From positions 2,852,001 to 2,916,000 of the forward strand of contig CAVZWW010000003.1 of NCBI GenBank assembly GCA_963779225.1: a stretch of DNA of 64,000 nt, in the 5' to 3' direction. The translations under genes and the position numbers were made by a program. Below are positions 55,072-63,738 of this stretch, one piece after another. The notes under the pieces are model-generated. The model was not told the DNA's origin, searched no databases, and saw only the letters and a program-made list of their open reading frames with translations. The first letter of the stretch is position 1. Each line of letters opens with the position of its first letter. The DNA comes from CAVPCZ01 sp963779225 (GTDB lineage: Bacteria; Bacteroidota; Ignavibacteria; UBA10030; UBA6906).

Positions 55072-56096
55072 TGAAGATAGGCGGCATAACACTCGAACGG
55101 GGAATTCTCCTGGCTCCGATGGAAGACGTGACGGATCTTCCGTTCCGGTTGATCTGCAAGCGGCTCGGGGCGGATCTGGTGTACACCGAATTTGTGAATT
55201 CGGACGGTCTGGTGCGCGGTTCCGCCAAGACCGCAAAAAAGATGGTCTTCCTCGAGGACGAGCGGCCGGTGGGTATTCAGATCTATGGGGGCGATGTGGA
55301 TGCCATGGAGGGAGCGGCCCGGATGGCGGAGAGCTACCGGCCCGATCTGATCGACATCAATTGCGGCTGCTGGGTTCGTGACGTGGCGATGCGTGGTGCG
55401 GGGGCCGGGCTGCTGCGGGATCTCCCGAAGATGGAACGGATGGCCAGAGCCGTGGTGAAGGCTGTCTCCACGCCCGTCACGCTTAAGACCCGCCTGGGCT
55501 GGGACGCGCAGAGCATCAAGATCGTGGATGTGGCGAAGATGTGCGAGCAGGCGGGCATAGCCGCGCTCACGGTTCATTGCCGGACGCGCGAGCAGGGCCA
55601 CAAGGGGGCGGTCGATTACAGCTGGATCCCGCGCATAAAAGAGGCGGTGTCGATTCCCGTCATCGTCAACGGGGACATTGTCACGCCCCAAAACGTCAAG
55701 GAGACATTCGAAAGTACGGGATGTGATGCGGTGATGATCGGCCGGGGTGCGGTGATGAACCCATGGATCTTCATGCAGGCGAAGCATTATCTCTCCACCG
55801 GTGTTCTGTTGCCGGAACCGACTCTTGAAGAGCGTGTGTCGTTGCTGCGCGAGCACCTCCGGCTCTCCGTTGAGTGCAAGGGGGAGCGCGTCGGCGTCAT
55901 CGAATTGCGCAAGCACTATTCGGGGTTTTTGCGCGGTATGCCCCATGTCTCGAAAATCCGCAATGAACTGATGCAGTTCACCGAGGCCGAACCCATTCTT
56001 GAGCATCTCACCAGGTTCCTGCAGCTGTATTCCCCCGGCACGCCCTCAGCCGCTATGAACGTGCGGGTCGCGGAGGATCCTCCCGCCGTTTGTTGA
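55071..56096 (+). CDS. dus: tRNA-dihydrouridine synthase (DusB-type)
   Basis: A TIM-barrel flavoenzyme that reduces uridine to dihydrouridine in tRNA. It starts LERGILLAPMEDVTDLPFRLICKRLGADLVYTEFVNS; the catalytic cysteine is in INCGCWVRDV, where the usual NMGCP proline is replaced by tryptophan; FMN-phosphate contacts lie in TLKTRLGWD, VHCRTREQGHKG, IPVIVNGDI and DAVMIGRGAVMNPWIF. The C-terminal helical domain (LRKHYSGFLRGMPHVSKIRNELM) is typical. The 341-residue length is normal. Confidence 0.92.
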   Translation: MKIGGITLERGILLAPMEDVTDLPFRLICKRLGADLVYTEFVNSDGLVRGSAKTAKKMVFLEDERPVGIQIYGGDVDAMEGAARMAESYRPDLIDINCGCWVRDVAMRGAGAGLLRDLPKMERMARAVVKAVSTPVTLKTRLGWDAQSIKIVDVAKMCEQAGIAALTVHCRTREQGHKGAVDYSWIPRIKEAVSIPVIVNGDIVTPQNVKETFESTGCDAVMIGRGAVMNPWIFMQAKHYLSTGVLLPEPTLEERVSLLREHLRLSVECKGERVGVIELRKHYSGFLRGMPHVSKIRNELMQFTEAEPILEHLTRFLQLYSPGTPSAAMNVRVAEDPPAVC

Positions 56097-56218
56097 ATCT
56101 GAAGCGCTCTCTTGGTGGTCCGCAAAAATCCCTTCTTCTCATGAAGGGCACGATCACCCCTTCCAACACGATGATGTTCGGCGTGTTCCCTGGACACCGG
56201 GGTATGCCGCCAGGCAGG

Positions 56219-56247
56219 TTGATTGTGCCGGAGGATTATCGTACCTT
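56219..56247 (+). promoter_or_regulatory. candidate promoter of the xanthine dehydrogenase operon
   Basis: TTGATT, 17 bases and TACCTT within the 230-base gap before the operon. Match by eye only. Confidence 0.3.
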
Positions 56248-56326
56248 GAGAAAACTTTCGGCATTGTCTTTCGTTTCTGTGTGATAGTACGGCCAACCCG
56301 GAGCGGTCTGGTTCGGGATCTCGTTC

Positions 56327-57832
56327 ATGCTCATAGTGCGCAACCCAGGCGCTGTTTCCCGCATGCAGGATTGTGTTCAGTGCGTTCTTGATGACCGGCT
56401 AATCCGGATTCCCCTCACGCCGTCCTCGGCGTATCGCCCCACCACAACGGTCCTCCAATATCTGCGCTCGCTGCCCGGGCATCGTGGGGCGAAAGAAGGG
56501 TGTGCGGAAGGAGATTGCGGAGCATGCACGGTGGTTCTGGCCGAGGAATCCACTCCCGGCCGTCTGACCTATCGCGCCGTGGATTCATGCCTGGTTTTCC
56601 TCCCGATGCTGCACGGAAAGCAGCTCATTACCGTCGAGAATCTGCAGGAAAAGAACGGGACGCTTCACCCTGTGCAGCGCGCCCTGGTAGACCTGCAGGG
56701 CAGCCAGTGCGGTTTCTGCACTCCCGGGATTGTCATGTCCCTCTTTGCCCTGTACAAAAGCGGGAGGGTTCCGGACCGTCAGACCGCGGTGGATGCTCTG
56801 TCGGGAAATCTCTGCCGGTGCACGGGTTACCGCCCGGTGATCGATGCCGCTCTGGAAGCGTGCAACGGGGATGGACATGACCGGTTTGCCGATCAGGAAC
56901 CGGCGGTCTGTTCGCTTCTGCGGAGCATACCCGGGGGGATGCTCCTCATCGACACAGGAGCAGAGCGGTATTGCCGCCCCGCCGGCCTCGCAGAAGCACT
57001 GGCCTACCGGGCGGATCACCCCGGGGCGCTGGTGCTCACCGGCGCAACGGACGTGGCGCTCCGCGTCACAAAGAAGCACGAACATCTTCCCTCGATACTT
57101 GACCTCTCGGGGATTCCGGAGCTGCGCGCGCTGCGTGTGGAGGGGGGGATGCTCTCGATCGGTGCAGCCGTGACGTTCCAGTACATCCTCGAGTCGACGC
57201 AGGAAGGGTGTTTGCCGCTCCGGGACATGCTTGCGCTCTTCGGCTCCCGGCAAATCAGGTCGCTGGCGACGCTCGGCGGCAATCTTGGCACCGCCTCGCC
57301 GATCGGCGATACCCTTCCCGTGCTTCTCGCACTGAAGGCCGGGGTGAAGCTGGAGAATTCCGGAGGATCACGCATCGTGCCGATGGATCAGTTCATCACG
57401 GGGTATCGCAAAAATTGCTGCGGGGAGAACGAACTTATCACCTCCGTGCAGATTCCGGAGATTCCCGGCGGCACGATTGTCCGTTCCTACAAGGTCTCGC
57501 GCCGGCGCGACATGGATATTTCTTCGGTGAGTGCAGGTTTCCGGTTGACGCGCGACGGGGCGGGGAATATCACATCATCCGTGATTGCGTTCGGAGGAAT
57601 GGCCCCGACTGCCGGTCGCGCACGGCAGGTCGAGGCGGCGCTCCAGGGATCCCGCTGGACGCGAGAAAGCGTGTCCAGGGCCGCGGAGCAGCTCGGGAAA
57701 GATTTTTCTCCTATCAGCGATGTCCGCGGATCGGCCTCCTTCCGGATGACGGTGGCCCGGAACCTCCTCCTCCGGTTCTGGGAGGATGTGCATGCAGGCG
57801 TGACAACAGACGGCGTCGGAGTCGAGGCCTAG
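56327..57832 (+). CDS. xdhA: xanthine dehydrogenase Fe-S/FAD subunit (small subunit)
   Basis: The N-terminal domain is a plant-type 2Fe-2S ferredoxin fold (EGCAEGDCGACTVVL with three cluster cysteines, the fourth in VDSCLVFLP), followed by the second cluster domain (SQCGFCTPGIVMS and NLCRCTGYRPV). The FAD domain (about 205-390) contains ALVLTGATDVALRV and LATLGGNLGTASPIGDTLPVLLAL, and the C-terminal CODH_FAD domain ends at 501. This arrangement is the XdhA type, passing electrons from the molybdenum subunit to NAD+ or another acceptor. The start is uncertain: ATG 56327 or ATG 56363. Two bases separate it from xdhB. Confidence 0.92.
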   Translation: MLIVRNPGAVSRMQDCVQCVLDDRLIRIPLTPSSAYRPTTTVLQYLRSLPGHRGAKEGCAEGDCGACTVVLAEESTPGRLTYRAVDSCLVFLPMLHGKQLITVENLQEKNGTLHPVQRALVDLQGSQCGFCTPGIVMSLFALYKSGRVPDRQTAVDALSGNLCRCTGYRPVIDAALEACNGDGHDRFADQEPAVCSLLRSIPGGMLLIDTGAERYCRPAGLAEALAYRADHPGALVLTGATDVALRVTKKHEHLPSILDLSGIPELRALRVEGGMLSIGAAVTFQYILESTQEGCLPLRDMLALFGSRQIRSLATLGGNLGTASPIGDTLPVLLALKAGVKLENSGGSRIVPMDQFITGYRKNCCGENELITSVQIPEIPGGTIVRSYKVSRRRDMDISSVSAGFRLTRDGAGNITSSVIAFGGMAPTAGRARQVEAALQGSRWTRESVSRAAEQLGKDFSPISDVRGSASFRMTVARNLLLRFWEDVHAGVTTDGVGVEA

Positions 57833-57833
57833 A

Positions 57834-60206
57834 ATGACCGCCCGCACACAACACGAAAGCGCAGAGGCACACGTCACCGGTGAAGCGGTGTATGTGGATG
57901 ACATGGCCGTGTCCGGAGAGTTGCTGTATGGCCGGGTTGTGTACAGTCCGCATGCTCACGCAAAAATTCTCGGGATGGACCTGACGGCGGCGCGGGCGGC
58001 CACCGGTGTGCATGCTGTGCTCTCGTTCCTGGATATACCCGGGCACAATACCATGGGCCCGGTGGTGAAGGATGAACCGTGTCTGGCAGTGGATGAAGTC
58101 CTGTGTGTCGGACAGGCGGTTGCGCTCATCGCTGCGGGGACGGAAGAAGAGTGTCTCGGGGCGGAGAGGCTGGTGCACATCTCCTACGAGCCCCTTGAAG
58201 CGGTGCTTGATCTGCGCACCGCGATGGAAATGGGCATGCTGATGGGACCCCCGCGTCTCATAGAGCGAGGTAATGTTGCGGCGGCTCTGGAAAATGCTCC
58301 TTACCGGCTGAGCGGGGAACTGGAGACCGGCGCCCAGGAGCACTGGTATCTGGAGACACAGGTCGCACTGTGCGTCCCGGGAGAAGGTTGCGAAATGACG
58401 GTGTATTCCTCCACGCAACATCCTTCTGAAACCCAGGCCCTGGTGGCCGGTGTCCTGGGAATTCCGCGCAATGACGTTGTCGTTGAAGTGCGCCGTCTGG
58501 GAGGCGGGTTCGGCGGGAAGGAGACCCAGGCCAACCATACTGCATGCTGGGCCGCACTGCTGGCTGCGGCCACCCGCCGGCCCGTCAAAATCCGGCTGTT
58601 CAGGGATGACGATATGATCATGACGGGAAAGCGCCACCGCTTTCTCACACGCTACGAAGCCGGGTTTGATGCCCGGGGAGTGCTCGCGGGAGTGCGGGTC
58701 GGACTCAACAGCGACGGGGGAATGGCGACAGATCTTTCGTTCGCGATTCTGGAACGGGCCATGCTCCACGCTGACAATGCCTATTTCGTTCCGAACATTG
58801 CCGTAACAGGCTGCGTCTGGAAGACCAACCTTCCCTCCAACACCGCGTTCCGGGGGTTTGGCGGTCCACAGGGGATGGCCGTGATGGAGACGATCATCGA
58901 CCGTGTGGCGCGTGTTCTCCGCATCGATGCGGCGGACGTGCGTTCGCGAAACTTCTACGGTCGGGAGACGGGACACGTCACGCATTATGGCCAGACCGTC
59001 GAAGCGAATCCGCTGGTTTCCATGTTCGATCGGCTGATGGTTTCTTCCTCATATCGCGAACGGCGGTCGGCGGTGAATGAGTGGAATACCTCACATGCTT
59101 CCCGGAAACGAGGTCTTGCCCTCACTCCTGTGAAATTCGGGATATCATTCACCTCAACCTACCTCAATCAGGCCGGGGCACTGGTGAACATCTACGCTGA
59201 CGGGACGGTACTGGTGAACCATGGCGGAGTGGAGATGGGACAGGGGCTCCACACGAAGATCAGGGGTATTGCCGCAGCGGAGCTGGGCATTGATCCGGAA
59301 GGCGTGAGAGTCAGTGCCACGAGCACCGCGCATGTCCCGAACACCTCTCCGACCGCTGCATCCTCAGGGGCGGACATGAACGGCATGGCCGTCAAGAACG
59401 CTCTGGATATTCTGAAGGAACGCATCGCCGTGGTCCTCGCTCCGGTCCTCACGGGCGGACGGAAAGAAGACCCCACGCACCCGCAGGACGTCGTCTTTGC
59501 GGCGAATGCGGTTGCCGACTCCCGCTATCCGGAACGATCCATCTCCTTCGCGAAGGCCGTGCAGGCCGTTCATCTCGAAAGGGTGAGCCTCAGTTCGACG
59601 GGGTTTTACCGCACGCCTGACATCGGCTGGGACAGGCAGGCAGGGAAAGGCCGCCCGTTCTATTATTACGCATTCGGCATGGCCGTCACTGAAGTGGAGG
59701 TGGATGTGCTGACAGGGGCGCATGCGCTTCTCCGCGTGGATATCCTGCACGACGCAGGAGATTCTCTGAACCCCGGCATAGACCGGGGGCAAATTGAGGG
59801 GGGATACATCCAGGGTGTTGGCTGGTGCACCACGGAAGACGTCGTGTGGGACAGCACAGGTCATCTGTTGACGCATTCTCCGGATACGTACAAGATTCCG
59901 ACGGCCGGGGACGTTCCTGAAGATTTCCGGGTGGAGATCCTTACCGGCGTGCCGCATGCGGGCACCATACGCGGCAGCAAGGCGGTCGGGGAACCACCCT
60001 TCATGCTCGCCCTCTCCGCATGGCTGGCCGTCAAAGACGCCCTCTCCGCGCTTGACGGTCATCAACGCGAGCCGCGGTTTGGGCTCCCGGCAACGCGTGA
60101 AGTGATTCTCTTTGCAGCGGAAGATTTGCGTGGAGCGTTCGACCCCGCCGGTGCCATGGTTCAGGACCGCGGGCGGAAAACTCACATTCTCTCGCATCCA
60201 GGATAA
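57834..60206 (+). CDS. xdhB: xanthine dehydrogenase molybdenum subunit (large subunit)
   Basis: The 790-residue protein is a full molybdopterin subunit. The three residues that mark purine hydroxylases are present: Glu in GAQEHWYLETQ (about 168-174), Arg in AFRGFGGPQG (about 339-344) and the catalytic Glu in KAVGEPPFML (about 717-721). Other cofactor contacts are RLGGGFGGKETQ and GQGLHTKIRGIAAAELG. Oxidation of xanthine to urate is therefore the best call; related purine substrates are possible. No XdhC-type maturation protein is in the window. The next gene starts five bases after its stop. Confidence 0.92.
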   Translation: MTARTQHESAEAHVTGEAVYVDDMAVSGELLYGRVVYSPHAHAKILGMDLTAARAATGVHAVLSFLDIPGHNTMGPVVKDEPCLAVDEVLCVGQAVALIAAGTEEECLGAERLVHISYEPLEAVLDLRTAMEMGMLMGPPRLIERGNVAAALENAPYRLSGELETGAQEHWYLETQVALCVPGEGCEMTVYSSTQHPSETQALVAGVLGIPRNDVVVEVRRLGGGFGGKETQANHTACWAALLAAATRRPVKIRLFRDDDMIMTGKRHRFLTRYEAGFDARGVLAGVRVGLNSDGGMATDLSFAILERAMLHADNAYFVPNIAVTGCVWKTNLPSNTAFRGFGGPQGMAVMETIIDRVARVLRIDAADVRSRNFYGRETGHVTHYGQTVEANPLVSMFDRLMVSSSYRERRSAVNEWNTSHASRKRGLALTPVKFGISFTSTYLNQAGALVNIYADGTVLVNHGGVEMGQGLHTKIRGIAAAELGIDPEGVRVSATSTAHVPNTSPTAASSGADMNGMAVKNALDILKERIAVVLAPVLTGGRKEDPTHPQDVVFAANAVADSRYPERSISFAKAVQAVHLERVSLSSTGFYRTPDIGWDRQAGKGRPFYYYAFGMAVTEVEVDVLTGAHALLRVDILHDAGDSLNPGIDRGQIEGGYIQGVGWCTTEDVVWDSTGHLLTHSPDTYKIPTAGDVPEDFRVEILTGVPHAGTIRGSKAVGEPPFMLALSAWLAVKDALSALDGHQREPRFGLPATREVILFAAEDLRGAFDPAGAMVQDRGRKTHILSHPG

Positions 60207-60211
60207 ATCCG

Positions 60212-61525
60212 ATGACGTTGCAGGAACAGCTCCGACAGGCTGGTGTGGTTGGCGCAGGAGGGGCGGGATTTCCCGCTCATGTTAAGGCCGGGGCAAAGGC
60301 GGACACGGTCATTGCCAATGGCGCCGAATGCGAACCGTTGATCCACAAGGACCTGGCAGTCATGACCCGGCACGCGGTGGAGATTGTCCGTGGTGTCCGG
60401 TTGTTGATGCAGGCCACAGGCGCATCCCGCGGCATCATCGGCGTGAAGGAAAAGAATGCCGGGGCGATCGCGGCGCTCCGCTCGGCGATCGACGCAAAAG
60501 ATGTCACCATCCATCTCCTCGGGGATTTTTACCCGTCCGGCGACGAATATATTCTGGTCTACGAGGCCACCGGACGTCTCATTCCCCCGCAGGGCATCCC
60601 CCTTGATGTGGGGGTCGTGGTCAACAACGTTGAAACGCTGTTGAACGTTACGCGTGCGGAGAAGGGGATTCCGGTCACTGAGAAGTGGATTACCGTCGCA
60701 GGCGCTGTGAAACAGCCCGTCACGTTTGCCGCGCCCGTCGGGATCAGTTTTGCCGATGCGGTGCAGGTCGCGGGCGGCATCACCGTCCCCGAGTACGGGG
60801 TGTTCGTTGGGGGAATCATGATGGGTGCCCTTGAATTCGACCTCCAGCGCCCGATTACGAAAACCACTGCCGGCCTTGTGGTTCTACCGGCGGACCACAC
60901 GCTCGTCATGCGGAAGAAACAACCCGAGCAGACGATGCACCGTATCGGAAAATCGGCGTGCGACCAGTGCACCTTCTGCACGGAACTGTGCCCCCGGTTC
61001 CTTCTCGGATACGATGTGCAGCCGCACAAGGTGATGCGGAGTCTGGGATTCACGCGCACGGGTGAGGAATTCTGGAACCAGTACGCGGCTCTTTGCTGCG
61101 CGTGCGGGTTGTGCACGTTGTACGCCTGCCCGGAAAGTCTCTTTCCAAAAGAAGCGTGCGACAAGGGAAAACGGGAGATGAAAGCCCGGGGCGTGCGTTG
61201 GTCCGGACCCAAGGAGGTGAAACCCCATGCGATGTACGAGGGACGCCGGACCCCGCTCTCGCAGCTGGTGAAGCGCCTCGGTCTCGGGTCCTACGACATT
61301 CATGCAAAGGAGGGGGCCACGGTGCCTGCCCCGAATCGTATCGGCCTGCCCCTGGCCCAGCATGCCGGTGCACCGTCTGCCCCCATTGTGAAGGTCGGAC
61401 AGGCGGTGGACGCAGGGGAGTGTGTCGCCGAGATCGCGGAAGGATCACTGGGGGCGCGCATCCATACCAGCATAACCGGAGTGGTTAAACAGATTGACCC
61501 AACCATTGTCATAGAGCGGGATTGA
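60212..61525 (+). CDS. PduS-like flavin/Fe-S electron-transfer protein (RnfC/SLBB type)
   Basis: The N-terminal part resembles RnfC/NuoF nucleotide and flavin sites (VVGAGGAGFPAHVKAGAKADTVIANGAECEPLIHKD). The middle has an SLBB domain, and two 4Fe-4S motifs follow: CDQCTFCTELCPR and CCACGLCTLYACPES. A lipoyl-like C-terminal barrel (VKVGQAVDAGECVAEIAEGSLGARIHTSITGVVKQI) ends the protein. This order and the 437-residue length are those of PduS, the cobalamin reductase of propanediol microcompartments. Here it would shuttle electrons from XDH. It lies three bases before the shell gene. Confidence 0.85.
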   Translation: MTLQEQLRQAGVVGAGGAGFPAHVKAGAKADTVIANGAECEPLIHKDLAVMTRHAVEIVRGVRLLMQATGASRGIIGVKEKNAGAIAALRSAIDAKDVTIHLLGDFYPSGDEYILVYEATGRLIPPQGIPLDVGVVVNNVETLLNVTRAEKGIPVTEKWITVAGAVKQPVTFAAPVGISFADAVQVAGGITVPEYGVFVGGIMMGALEFDLQRPITKTTAGLVVLPADHTLVMRKKQPEQTMHRIGKSACDQCTFCTELCPRFLLGYDVQPHKVMRSLGFTRTGEEFWNQYAALCCACGLCTLYACPESLFPKEACDKGKREMKARGVRWSGPKEVKPHAMYEGRRTPLSQLVKRLGLGSYDIHAKEGATVPAPNRIGLPLAQHAGAPSAPIVKVGQAVDAGECVAEIAEGSLGARIHTSITGVVKQIDPTIVIERD

Positions 61526-61528
61526 CCT

Positions 61529-62080
61529 ATGCAAAAGAATGCGATCGGCCTGATCGAGCTGTCGAGTATTGCCGCGGGATTTCTTGTGGCGGATGCCATG
61601 CTGAAGGCGGCGGAGGTGGAAATCCTGCTGTCACGCACGATTTGTTCAGGGAAATACATGGTCCTGGTGGGGGGAGATGTGGCTGCGGTCACCTCCAGCG
61701 TAGAGGCGGGAGTTATCGCTGGCGGCGGCGCAGTCATTGACACCTTCGTTATTCCCAACGTCCACCATTCCGTCTTCACCGCAATCGGCGGTGGGACAAC
61801 CGTCGGGAAACTCGAAGCGCTGGGGATCATCGAGTCCTTCTCCGTAGCCACGATGATCGAAGCCGCTGATGCGGCGGCCAAGGCGGCGAAAGTGCAGCTG
61901 ATTGAGCTCCGCCTCGCGATGGCGCTGGGTGGCAAGGCCTTCGTCACGCTGACGGGCGACGTAGCAGCTGCCCAGGCGGCAGTGGATGCCGGTGCGGCTG
62001 TGGTGGCGGCTAAGGGAATGCTGGTGAACAAGGTGGTCATCGCCGCACCACGCAGAGAACTGCTGTCGGAGATTGTGTGA
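61529..62080 (+). CDS. PduT-like bacterial microcompartment shell protein (two BMC domains)
   Basis: Both halves are BMC domains: AIGLIELSSIAAGFLVADAML ... YMVLVGGDVAAVTSSVEAG, and ALGIIESFSVATMIEAADAAA ... AFVTLTGDVAAAQAAVDAGAA. Such proteins form trimers that look like hexagonal shell tiles. Cys39 in the pore loop TICSGKY matches the cysteine that binds a 4Fe-4S cluster in the trimer pore of PduT, so an electron-conducting pore is likely. No other shell gene (single-domain hexamer or pentamer) is in the window. Last gene of the four-gene operon. Confidence 0.88.
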   Translation: MQKNAIGLIELSSIAAGFLVADAMLKAAEVEILLSRTICSGKYMVLVGGDVAAVTSSVEAGVIAGGGAVIDTFVIPNVHHSVFTAIGGGTTVGKLEALGIIESFSVATMIEAADAAAKAAKVQLIELRLAMALGGKAFVTLTGDVAAAQAAVDAGAAVVAAKGMLVNKVVIAAPRRELLSEIV

Positions 62081-62161
62081 GAATTTACCGGGAGCTCCGG
62101 AACTCCCCTTTTCTCTATGAATACACCAAACACATTATCAGATGGAAGGCGAAGACGCACG

Positions 62162-63721
62162 ATGCACACTCTCACACCTGTGCCGGGAAAAATGTGGATC
62201 CTCATTCTGGGTCTCGGCATCGGCTGCAGGGGCCCGGAACAGGATCTCTCTCGAGGCTCCTCACATATTGACGCAGAGAGCGTTTCTCGGCACCTTGCCT
62301 ACCTTGCGTCTGACGAGTTGCAGGGACGTAACACACCCGGTCCGGGATTGGACAGCGCGGCAGCGTATATCGCCCGTACATTCGCCCATTCGGGCATACG
62401 CCCCGTGCACGGGAGCTATTACCAGCCCGTACCGTTGAACATTATCTCCCTCGGAGACACGAATGCCCTCCGGGTGACCGTGGATGGCGTCAGCGAAGAT
62501 TTTGCCATCAAGGACGACTTCACGCCGTTTGACAACACCGGGGACGGCGAGGTGGAAGGGGAACTCGTCTTTGCCGGATACGGAATCAGCGCCCCGGAGT
62601 ATAAATACGATGACTATGCCGGCCTCGATGTAAAGGGGAAGATCGTACTGGTTCTGAGGCACGAGCCGGGAGAGGAGGATTCCGCTGCCGTGTTCCTCGG
62701 CAAGAAGTCCACCGCGTACTCGAATGTCACCACCAAGACACGGCAGGCCATCGAACGGGGGGCAAAGGCCGTCCTGGTCATGACGGACCCGCTGAATCAC
62801 ACTCTGTTAACACCCCGCGGCTTCCCCTGGCCTTCACTCTCCAAACTGATCCCGCAGGATGCTCTTCCCATGACGCTTGCCGTCGAAGGGGCGGAGAAGA
62901 TTCCGGTGATGCATGTCGGCGAAAAGGTCATGGTCCGCCTCTTCGGATCCGTGGATTCCCTGGTACGGCTCCAGGCGTCGATCGATCGCGCGTTCACCCC
63001 CCGTTCATTCGTGCTGCGCGGCGTGCGGGTCCGGATGCGCACGTCCATTGTCGTCAGAGATATGCCGACGCAAAATGTCCTCGGGATCATCGAGGGGTCC
63101 GATTCCATCCTGGCGAAGGAGCTTGTGGTGGTTGGAGCGCATTATGATCACGTCGGGATCAAACGGGACACGAAGGCGGGGGAGGACTCCGTGTTCAATG
63201 GTGCTGATGATAATGCATCGGGCACGGTGGCTCTGCTCGAGATTGCCCGGGCATTCGGGAGCATGGGGCGTGCGCCCCGGCGTTCCGTGTTGCTGATCGC
63301 CTTTGCGGGGGAGGAAAGAGGACTGTTTGGCTCTGAATACTATGTCCGGAACCCTCTCTTCCCGCTCGCGGCCACGAAGGCAATGTTGAACATGGACATG
63401 GTGGGTCGCGGGACCCCGGATTCGCTTCAACTTATCGGAACCGCGGAAGGATCCGCCCTCCTTACCAGCACCCGGATGGAAAACCGTCCGCCGGAATTCG
63501 TGCTCATGCCGACGGTGCTGTCCAGGGGAGGCAGTGACCATATAAGTTTTGTGAAACACGGCATACCCGTCATCTTCTATCATACCGGGCTTCACGAGCA
63601 GTATCACAAGGTCACCGACCATGCAGATCTGATCGACGTGCAGAAAGTTGCGCACGTGGCCGATCTGGTTTTCCGGACCGCATGGCGGACAGCCGATTCC
63701 ATTGAACCATCATCCAAATAG
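62162..63721 (+). CDS. M28-family metalloaminopeptidase, lipoprotein
   Basis: A lipobox (GLGIGC) follows a short hydrophobic segment after ATG 62162, so the mature protein should be acylated. A PA-like insert (about 130-290, with VKGKIVLVLRHEPGEED) precedes the M28 domain: VVVGAHYDHVG with the first ligands, NGADDNASGTVALLEIAR, IAFAGEERGLFGSEYYV with the catalytic Glu pair, NMDMVGRG and the last histidine in SDHISFVKHGIPVIFYHTG. It removes N-terminal residues from peptides in the periplasm. An 81-base gap separates it from the shell gene. Confidence 0.88.
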   Translation: MHTLTPVPGKMWILILGLGIGCRGPEQDLSRGSSHIDAESVSRHLAYLASDELQGRNTPGPGLDSAAAYIARTFAHSGIRPVHGSYYQPVPLNIISLGDTNALRVTVDGVSEDFAIKDDFTPFDNTGDGEVEGELVFAGYGISAPEYKYDDYAGLDVKGKIVLVLRHEPGEEDSAAVFLGKKSTAYSNVTTKTRQAIERGAKAVLVMTDPLNHTLLTPRGFPWPSLSKLIPQDALPMTLAVEGAEKIPVMHVGEKVMVRLFGSVDSLVRLQASIDRAFTPRSFVLRGVRVRMRTSIVVRDMPTQNVLGIIEGSDSILAKELVVVGAHYDHVGIKRDTKAGEDSVFNGADDNASGTVALLEIARAFGSMGRAPRRSVLLIAFAGEERGLFGSEYYVRNPLFPLAATKAMLNMDMVGRGTPDSLQLIGTAEGSALLTSTRMENRPPEFVLMPTVLSRGGSDHISFVKHGIPVIFYHTGLHEQYHKVTDHADLIDVQKVAHVADLVFRTAWRTADSIEPSSK

Positions 63722-63738
63722 CGAAGGGCAGGTGCACC

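Noticed and set aside
56090..56284. 64-codon open frame before the xanthine dehydrogenase operon
   Set aside because: No ribosome site, no protein-like composition, and it overlaps the likely promoter region.
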